Position numbers and translations under genes: made by a program | Source of the DNA: an uncultured Enterobacter sp. | GTDB taxonomy: Bacteria > Pseudomonadota > Gammaproteobacteria > Enterobacterales > Enterobacteriaceae | Reading direction: 5' to 3' | Assembly: GCA_946477805.1 (NCBI GenBank) | Contig: CAMKZP010000022.1 | Location: forward strand, 1-17,017 | DNA: 17,017 nt | Notes under the pieces: generated by a model | What the model was told of the DNA's origin: nothing | The model's input: only the letters and a program-made list of their open reading frames with translations | Databases searched by the model: none | Shown here: one piece after another, positions 12,549 through 17,017 of the stretch | Numbering within the stretch: the stretch's first letter is position 1 | Layout of the letters: the number at the start of each line of letters is the position of its first letter

Positions 12549-13247
12549 ATGAATAAAATCCTGTTAGTTGATGATGACCGAGAGCTCACATCCCTTTTAA
12601 AGGAGTTGCTCGACATGGAAGGTTTCAACGTTCTGGTCGCCCACGATGGCGAGCAGGCGCTGAGTCTCCTTGACGACAGCATCGATCTACTTTTGCTCGA
12701 CGTGATGATGCCGAAGAAAAACGGCATTGATACGTTGAAAGAGCTTCGCCAGACGCACCAGACCCCCGTTATCATGCTGACCGCGCGCGGCAGCGAACTT
12801 GACCGCGTTCTCGGCCTTGAGCTGGGCGCGGATGACTACTTACCCAAACCGTTCAACGACCGTGAACTGGTGGCCCGTATTCGCGCAATCCTGCGTCGTT
12901 CCCACTGGAGCGAGCAGCAGCAGAACACGGACAACAGCTCTCCGACGCTGGAAGTGGACTCCCTGAGCCTGAACCCGGGCCGTCAGGAAGCGAGCTTCGA
13001 CGGCGAAACGCTGGAACTGACCGGCACCGAGTTCACCCTGCTCTACCTGCTGGCGCAGCATCTCGGCCAGGTGGTATCGCGTGAACACCTGAGTCAGGAA
13101 GTGCTGGGCAAACGCCTCACCCCGTTTGACCGCGCCATCGACATGCATATCTCTAACCTGCGCCGCAAGCTGCCGGAGCGTAAAGACGGCCACCCGTGGT
13201 TTAAAACGCTGCGAGGTCGCGGTTATCTGATGGTTTCCGCTTCATGA
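12549..13247 (+). CDS. cpxR: Envelope-stress response regulator CpxR
   Basis: This 232-residue OmpR/PhoB-type transcription factor is phosphorylated by CpxA in response to misfolded envelope proteins. The receiver domain (about 1-115) has the acidic pocket DDD (8-10), the phospho-acceptor Asp51 (LLLLDVMMP), Thr78 (MLTARG) and Lys100 (LPKPFN). The C-terminal winged-helix domain (about 130-232) shows LTGTEFTLLYLLAQHLGQVVSRE, the recognition region DRAIDMHISNLRRKL, and the terminal wing TLRGRGYLMV. A GGAGGT ribosome-binding site lies nine bases before the ATG. The stop overlaps the cpxA start in an ATGA, indicating translational coupling. It is divergent from cpxP with a CpxR box in between. Confidence 0.98.
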   Translation: MNKILLVDDDRELTSLLKELLDMEGFNVLVAHDGEQALSLLDDSIDLLLLDVMMPKKNGIDTLKELRQTHQTPVIMLTARGSELDRVLGLELGADDYLPKPFNDRELVARIRAILRRSHWSEQQQNTDNSSPTLEVDSLSLNPGRQEASFDGETLELTGTEFTLLYLLAQHLGQVVSREHLSQEVLGKRLTPFDRAIDMHISNLRRKLPERKDGHPWFKTLRGRGYLMVSAS

Positions 13248-14617
13248 TAGGCAGCTTAACCGCCCGCATCTTCGCCATTTTCTGGCTGACGCTGGCCCTG
13301 GTTTTAATGCTCGTACTGATGTTGCCAAAACTCGACTCACGCCAGATGACGGAGCTTCTCGACAGCGAGCAACGTCAGGGCGTGATGATCGAGCAGCATG
13401 TTGAAGCCGAGCTGGCAAACGACCCGCCGAACGATTTAATGTGGTGGCGCAGGCTGTTTCGCGCCATCGACAAATGGGCGCCGCCCGGACAACGCCTGCT
13501 GCTGGTGACCAGCGAAGGGCGCGTCATCGGGGCTGAGCGCAATGAAATGCAGATTATCCGTAACTTCATTGGCCAGGCGGATAACGCCGATCACCCGCAG
13601 AAGAAGAAATACGGTCGCCTTGAGATGGTCGGCCCCTTCTCCGTGAGAGACGGGGAGGATAACTACCAGCTCTATCTGATCCGCCCTGCCAGCAACTCCC
13701 AGACTGACTTTATCAACCTGCTGTTTGACCGTCCGCTGCTGCTGCTGATCGTGACGATGCTGCTCAGTTCACCGCTGCTGTTATGGCTGGCGTGGAGCCT
13801 GGCGAAGCCCGCGCGCAAGCTGAAAAACGCGGCTGACGAAGTGGCGCAGGGTAACCTCAGACAGCATCCGGAGCTGGAAGCCGGCCCGCAGGAGTTCCTG
13901 GCTGCCGGTGCCAGCTTTAACCAGATGGTGAGCGCGCTGGAGCGCATGATGACCTCGCAGCAGCGTCTGCTGTCGGACATCTCGCACGAGCTGCGCACGC
14001 CCCTCACGCGGCTACAGCTCGGCACCGCCCTGCTGCGCCGCCGCAGCGGTGAAAGCAAAGAGCTGGAACGTATCGAAACGGAAGCCCACCGCCTGGACAG
14101 CATGATCAACGATCTGCTGGTGATGTCGCGCAATCAGCAGAAAAACGCGCTGGTGAGCGAAACGGTGAAAGCCAATCACCTGTGGCATGAGGTGCTGGAC
14201 AACGCGGCGTTTGAAGCGGAACAGATGGGTAAATCCTTCACCGTCAACTTCCCGCCGGGGCCATGGCCGCTGTACGGTAACCCCAACACGCTGGAAAGCG
14301 CGCTGGAGAATATCGTGCGTAACGCCCTGCGCTACTCGCATACGAAGATTGAGGTGGCGTTCTCGGTGGATAAAGACGGGATCACCATCATCGTTGACGA
14401 CGACGGTCCCGGCGTTAGCCCGGAAGATCGCGAGCAGATTTTCCGTCCGTTCTACCGTACCGACGAAGCGCGCGACCGCGAATCAGGCGGCACGGGGCTG
14501 GGGCTGGCGATTGTCGAAACCGCGATGCAGCAGCACCGTGGCTGGGTGAAAGCCGACGACAGCCCGCTGGGCGGGCTGCGATTAACGCTGTGGCTGCCGC
14601 TGCATAAGCGTTCGTAG
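13244..14617 (+). CDS. cpxA: Envelope-stress sensor histidine kinase CpxA
   Basis: This 457-residue inner-membrane sensor kinase/phosphatase partners with CpxR. The first transmembrane helix is at about 7-29 (IFWLTLALVLMLVLML), and the periplasmic sensor domain at about 30-163 is where CpxP acts. The second helix is at about 164-187 (PLLLLIVTMLLSSPLLLWLAW), followed by a HAMP linker (LAKPARKLKNAADEVAQG). The phospho-acceptor His248 lies in SDISHELRTPLTRLQ. The ATP-binding domain has the N box (LENIVRNALRYS), G1 (VDDDGPGV), F box (IFRPFYR) and G2 (GGTGLGLAIV). The length equals that of E. coli CpxA. The start overlaps the cpxR stop by four bases (ATGA), so no separate promoter is expected. It faces yiiM tail to tail across a palindromic repeat. 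Confidence 0.98.
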   Translation: MIGSLTARIFAIFWLTLALVLMLVLMLPKLDSRQMTELLDSEQRQGVMIEQHVEAELANDPPNDLMWWRRLFRAIDKWAPPGQRLLLVTSEGRVIGAERNEMQIIRNFIGQADNADHPQKKKYGRLEMVGPFSVRDGEDNYQLYLIRPASNSQTDFINLLFDRPLLLLIVTMLLSSPLLLWLAWSLAKPARKLKNAADEVAQGNLRQHPELEAGPQEFLAAGASFNQMVSALERMMTSQQRLLSDISHELRTPLTRLQLGTALLRRRSGESKELERIETEAHRLDSMINDLLVMSRNQQKNALVSETVKANHLWHEVLDNAAFEAEQMGKSFTVNFPPGPWPLYGNPNTLESALENIVRNALRYSHTKIEVAFSVDKDGITIIVDDDGPGVSPEDREQIFRPFYRTDEARDRESGGTGLGLAIVETAMQQHRGWVKADDSPLGGLRLTLWLPLHKRS

Positions 14618-14629
14618 TTTTTCTTCATT

Positions 14630-14698
14630 CCTCTCCCCTTAAAGGCGAGGGTGTTCCAGTTCCCTCTCCCCTTTGGGGAGAGGGCTAGGGTGTGGGGT
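14630..14698. repeat. REP-like palindromic unit between cpxA and yiiM
   Basis: A perfect 10-bp stem CCCTCTCCCC/GGGGAGAGGG with loop TTT (14662-14684) is followed by CTAGGGTGTGGGGTGA, which is the inverse of the lead-in of unit A at 2120-2136. A partial CCTCTCCCCTTAAAGGCGAGGG copy precedes it (14630-14651). It is therefore the same family, in inverted orientation, and fills the gap between convergent cpxA and yiiM, where it could act as a weak two-way terminator. Confidence 0.85.
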
Positions 14699-14702
14699 GA
14701 TC

Positions 14703-15377
14703 TTATCTCCCCCACAATCTCCGCGAATTATCCTCGATCCTGCCGCTTACGCGCCGCTTCTGCATCGTTCTGGTCCAGCTGGTAGATAGCCCCGCCGCCG
14801 ACAGCAGGCGATGATACTGCTCGTCGTCAAACGGCATATGCCAGGCAATGGCGCAGGCGTCATAGACCGACACATCGCTCAGGCGCGACGCCAGCGCCAG
14901 CGGCGCATCTGCGGAAACCTTCCCGGCTAGCACCACGCGGTACAGCCAGCCGGTTTTACCCGCCTTTTGCAGCTGCTCAGACATATCGCTGATGCCGAAA
15001 TGGTAGTTGAGCTTGAAGCACGGCGAGCGCGGCTGCGTCACCTGGATCAGCGCGTCTCCCCAGCGGTAAATATCGCCGATAAAGACGTTTTTCTCGGTAA
15101 GCCCTTGCGTCGAGAGGTTCTCGCCAAACGCGGGCGCGACAAACAGATCCGCCTGCCCGGGGAATTCGGTTATCCAGTGCTGATAATGTTCGCGCGGATA
15201 GTGGCACAGCGCGCGCTCGGGCCCGCCGTGGATTTTCTTTTCGGCCTGCTCGTCGCCCGCAAGCCCGAGATCGGTTAACGTCAGCTCGCCGTCGACCTGA
15301 ATTTTGGCAATAGCGCTCGGGCGGCTGCCGTCGTACTCCCTTACCTTGCCTGTAAACACATTCACCGGGTAATGCAT
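14703..15377 (-). CDS. yiiM: MOSC-domain protein YiiM
   Basis: This 224-residue MOSC-domain protein is thought to use molybdenum cofactor to detoxify N-hydroxylated bases such as 6-N-hydroxylaminopurine, on the basis of work on the E. coli homologue. The MOSC core spans about 30-165. It includes the conserved AEKKIHGGPERALCHYP, the FGENLST motif (84-90), and QPRSPCFKLNYH with Cys120, the presumed molybdenum ligand. A C-terminal YiiM-type helical region contains WHMPFDDEQYHRLLSAAGLSTSWTRTMQKR. ATG 15377 is chosen because AGGAGG lies six bases upstream and the family begins MxYPV; an in-frame ATG at 15416 lies inside the sodA terminator. kdgT, which separates sodA and yiiM in E. coli, is missing, so yiiM follows sodA by 71 bases but behind a strong terminator. 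Confidence 0.95.
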   Translation of the reverse strand: MHYPVNVFTGKVREYDGSRPSAIAKIQVDGELTLTDLGLAGDEQAEKKIHGGPERALCHYPREHYQHWITEFPGQADLFVAPAFGENLSTQGLTEKNVFIGDIYRWGDALIQVTQPRSPCFKLNYHFGISDMSEQLQKAGKTGWLYRVVLAGKVSADAPLALASRLSDVSVYDACAIAWHMPFDDEQYHRLLSAAGLSTSWTRTMQKRRVSGRIEDNSRRLWGR

Positions 15378-15400
15378 CGCTGCCTCCTTTACGCAGACAC

Positions 15401-15427
15401 AAAAAAAGCGAGTCATCAGACTCGCTT
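15401..15427 (-). terminator. sodA rho-independent terminator
   Basis: On the minus strand AAGCGAGTC pairs perfectly with GACTCGCTT (9 bp, tetraloop TGAT) and continues into a seven-T tract (15407-15401). It begins 21 bases after the sodA stop and isolates yiiM from sodA transcription. Confidence 0.93.
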
Positions 15428-15448
15428 CTCACAGGCGTCAATGCAACC

Positions 15449-16069
15449 TTATTTTTTAGCGGCGAAACGCGCTGCAGCTTCGTCCCAGTTCACCACGTCC
15501 CAGAAGGCTTTGATGTAGTCCGGGCGACGGTTCTGGAACTTCAGGTAGTAAGCGTGTTCCCACACGTCCAGACCCACGATTGGGAAACCGGATGCGCCAG
15601 AGATTGCTTCACCCATCAGCGGGGAGTCCTGGTTAGCGGTAGAAACAACCGCCAGCTTGTCACCTTTCAGAACCAGCCACGCCCAGCCAGAGCCGAAACG
15701 GGTGGCAGCGGCTTTCTCGAATTCCGCTTTGAAGTTATCAACGGAGCCGAAGTCGCGCTCGATAGCGGCTTTCAGGTCGCCCTGCAGGGTAGTACCGGTT
15801 TTCAGGCCTTTCCAGAACAGGCTGTGGTTAGCGTGACCGCCCGCGTTGTTACGCAGAACGGTTTTCTTGTCCGCCGGCAGCTGGTCCAGTTTGGTAATCA
15901 GCTCTTCAGCAGGCAGGTTAGCGAACTCTGGCAGGCTTTCCAGCGCGGCGTTCGCGTTGTTCACATAGGTCTGGTGGTGTTTAGTGTGATGGATTTCCAT
16001 CGTCTGCTTGTCGAAATGCGGTTCCAGTGCGTCATAGGCATACGGCAGGGATGGCAGTGTATAACTCAT
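15449..16069 (-). CDS. sodA: Manganese superoxide dismutase SodA
   Basis: This 206-residue cytoplasmic Mn-superoxide dismutase converts superoxide to hydrogen peroxide and oxygen. The metal ligands are visible at the family positions counting Met: His27 (MEIHHTKHH), His82 (GGHANHSLFW), Asp168 and His172 (GLDVWEHAYY). The Mn-type GSGWAW and outer-sphere Gln (TANQDSP) are present. The N-terminus SYTLPSLPYAYDALEPHFD equals that of E. coli SodA, so I use ATG 16069; an upstream in-frame ATG at 16081 would add four residues through the ribosome-binding site GAGAGG. Strong codon bias suggests high expression. A Fur box overlaps the -35 region, linking expression to iron status. The gene is divergent from rhaT and ends in a strong terminator. 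Confidence 0.98.
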   Translation of the reverse strand: MSYTLPSLPYAYDALEPHFDKQTMEIHHTKHHQTYVNNANAALESLPEFANLPAEELITKLDQLPADKKTVLRNNAGGHANHSLFWKGLKTGTTLQGDLKAAIERDFGSVDNFKAEFEKAAATRFGSGWAWLVLKGDKLAVVSTANQDSPLMGEAISGASGFPIVGLDVWEHAYYLKFQNRRPDYIKAFWDVVNWDEAAARFAAKK

Positions 16070-16127
16070 AATCCTCTCCATTATTGTCGGGCGGCACAGC
16101 TGTTAATGCCGCGTAAGCAGTTGGTTC

Positions 16128-16155
16128 ATTATAGTTAATTAAATGATATTGAAAA
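16128..16155 (-). promoter_or_regulatory. sodA promoter
   Basis: A perfect minus-strand TATAAT (16133-16128) lies 16 bases from TTTTCA (16155-16150). The -35 is inside the Fur box. The -10 element is 58 bases before the sodA ATG. Confidence 0.75.
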
Positions 16156-16163
16156 TGATTATC
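16145..16163. promoter_or_regulatory. Fur box of sodA
   Basis: The 19 bases GATATTGAAAATGATTATC match the Fur consensus GATAATGATAATCATTATC at 16 of 19 positions. The site covers the sodA -35 region, so iron-loaded Fur would block transcription, as known for E. coli sodA. Confidence 0.85.
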
Positions 16164-16212
16164 AATGCCGTAGTTTTTATAAGGTTATTCATTTTTCGAT
16201 TAATGGCGGAAT

Positions 16213-16228
16213 TGTGAGTCTGCTCACG
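16213..16228 (+). promoter_or_regulatory. CRP-cAMP site of rhaT
   Basis: TGTGAGTCTGCTCACG matches TGTGA-N6-TCACA at nine of ten defined positions. Its centre lies about 93 bases upstream of the predicted rhaT start site, the same distance as the CRP site of E. coli rhaBAD. Confidence 0.8.
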
Positions 16229-16232
16229 CGGT

Positions 16233-16286
16233 TAACGTGCTGATTGCCATTCAGAACAAAAGTGCGGCAACCTTCTGAAGGTTCCC
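16233..16286 (+). promoter_or_regulatory. Candidate RhaS operator of rhaT
   Basis: Two blocks resemble RhaS half-sites of the E. coli rhaBAD promoter as I remember it: CTGATTGCC (16240-16248) and GAAGGT (16277-16282). CRP to TTGCC is 15 bases in both. TTGCC to GAAGGT is 28 bases here and 27 there. GAAGGT to the -10 is 19 bases in both. The second half lies over a perfect dyad AACCTTC-T-GAAGGTT (16269-16283). Confidence 0.6.
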
Positions 16287-16301
16287 ACACCGCCTAATTT
16301 T

Positions 16302-16307
16302 TACACT
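16302..16307 (+). promoter_or_regulatory. Candidate rhaT -10 element
   Basis: TACACT lies 50 bases before the rhaT ATG. The -35 position (16279-16284, AGGTTC) is a poor match and is covered by the proposed RhaS half-site, which fits an activator-dependent promoter. A TATAAA at 16334-16339 is an alternative but lies too close to the ATG. Confidence 0.5.
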
Positions 16308-16357
16308 CATCAAGTCGGCGGGAAGCCACCGACTATAAAAACGATGAGGATATAAAA

Positions 16358-17017
16358 ATGAATCATGCGATTACGATGGGCATTTTCTGGCATTTGATAG
16401 GCGCGGCCAGTGCAGCCTGTTTCTATGCCCCGTTCAAAAAGGTGAAAGGCTGGTCATGGGAAACCATGTGGTCCGTTGGCGGTACGGTTTCATGGCTGAT
16501 TTTGCCGTGGACCATAAGCGCCATGCTGCTCCCGGATTTCTGGGGCTACTTCTCCTCCTTCAGCGCCTCTACCCTGCTGCCGGTGTTTCTGTTCGGCGCG
16601 ATGTGGGGCATCGGCAACATCAACTACGGCCTCACCATGCGCTATCTTGGCATGTCGATGGGTATCGGCATCGCGATTGGCATCACGCTTATCGTCGGCA
16701 CCCTGATGACGCCCATCATCAACGGCAACTTTGACGTGCTGATAAACACGCAGGGCGGGCGTATGACGCTGCTGGGCGTGCTGGTGGCGGTGATCGGCGT
16801 GGGGATCGTCACCCGGGCGGGCCAGCTGAAAGAGCGCAAGATGGGCATCCGGGCCGAAGAGTTCAACCTGAAGAAAGGCCTGCTGCTGGCGGTGATGTGC
16901 GGCATCTTCTCGGCGGGCATGTCGTTCGCCATGAACGCCGCCAAACCGATGCACGAAGCGGCCGCCGCGCTGGGCGTTGACCCGCTGTACGCTGCCCTGC
17001 CAAGCTACGTGGTGATC
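16358..17017 (+). CDS. rhaT: L-rhamnose-proton symporter RhaT, 3'-truncated by window
   Basis: This is the first 220 residues of the L-rhamnose/H+ symporter, which carries rhamnose across the inner membrane. The E. coli protein has 344 residues, so about 124 are missing past the window edge. The frame is open to the last base. The N-terminus MNHAITMGIFWHLIGAASAACFYAPFKKVKGW matches E. coli RhaT closely. Further landmarks are FLFGAMWGIGNINYGLTMRYLGMSMGIGIAIGITLIVGTL, which is glycine-rich and membrane-embedded, VTRAGQLKERKMGI (cytoplasmic loop) and FSAGMSFAMNAAKPMHEAAA. About six of the expected ten helices are present. GAGGA lies eight bases before the ATG. It is divergent from sodA, and the intergenic region carries CRP and RhaS-like sites, so rhamnose induction with catabolite control is expected. 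The rest of the rha cluster is presumably to the right. Confidence 0.97.
   Translation, partial: MNHAITMGIFWHLIGAASAACFYAPFKKVKGWSWETMWSVGGTVSWLILPWTISAMLLPDFWGYFSSFSASTLLPVFLFGAMWGIGNINYGLTMRYLGMSMGIGIAIGITLIVGTLMTPIINGNFDVLINTQGGRMTLLGVLVAVIGVGIVTRAGQLKERKMGIRAEEFNLKKGLLLAVMCGIFSAGMSFAMNAAKPMHEAAAALGVDPLYAALPSYVVI

Overview
This window is a conserved chromosomal segment of a gamma-proteobacterium of the family Enterobacteriaceae. The gene order (glpF-glpK-glpX-fpr-yiiR/yiiQ-tpiA ... cdh-sbp-pfkA-fieF-cpxP/cpxR-cpxA/yiiM-sodA/rhaT) is that of the E. coli minute-88 region, read in the opposite direction. Proteins look nearly identical to the E. coli and Salmonella homologues as I remember them. 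The GC-rich third positions, the BIME-type repeat and the REP-like palindromes fit an Enterobacter/Lelliottia/Klebsiella-type genome better than E. coli itself. The genus is an inference; no search was run.

Layout. (1) 1-3331: glycerol dissimilation operon glpF (5' end cut off by the window), glpK and glpX, with a cluster of GC-rich palindromic repeats between glpK and glpX. (2) 3332-5303: fpr (SoxRS-type flavodoxin reductase), convergent with the membrane protein yiiR (DUF805), then the periplasmic yiiQ (DUF1454). (3) 5415-9484: tpiA, a BIME/terminator, then on the minus strand a DASS/SLC13-like permease, cdh and sbp. The permease is not present between tpiA and cdh in the E. coli arrangement I know. 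(4) 9639-11738: pfkA with a textbook Cra operator and the metal exporter fieF. (5) 11828-14617: the Cpx envelope-stress locus, with cpxP and its 3'-UTR sRNA CpxQ divergent from cpxRA around a perfect CpxR box. (6) 14630-17017: a palindromic repeat, yiiM (MOSC), sodA with a Fur box, and the 5' two thirds of rhaT behind a CRP/RhaS-type promoter. kdgT, which lies between sodA and yiiM in E. coli, is absent.

The genes share two themes. Triose/glycerol metabolism meets here: GlpF/GlpK feed glycerol 3-phosphate, TpiA interconverts trioses, and GlpX and PfkA run the opposite directions of the FBP/F6P step. Stress defence is the other: Fpr, SodA, YiiM, FieF and the Cpx system with CpxP and CpxQ. The remaining genes import sulfate (Sbp), rhamnose (RhaT) or an unknown anion (the DASS-like permease).

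No intergenic stretch exceeds 300 bases; the longest is sodA-rhaT (288 bases) and is filled with regulatory sites. I see no tRNA, rRNA, CRISPR array, insertion sequence or phage gene. I found no convincing unknown multi-gene system. The items most worth a second look are the REP-like palindrome family, the permease insertion with its atypical signature motifs, and the regulatory sites around rhaT, fpr and cpxP.
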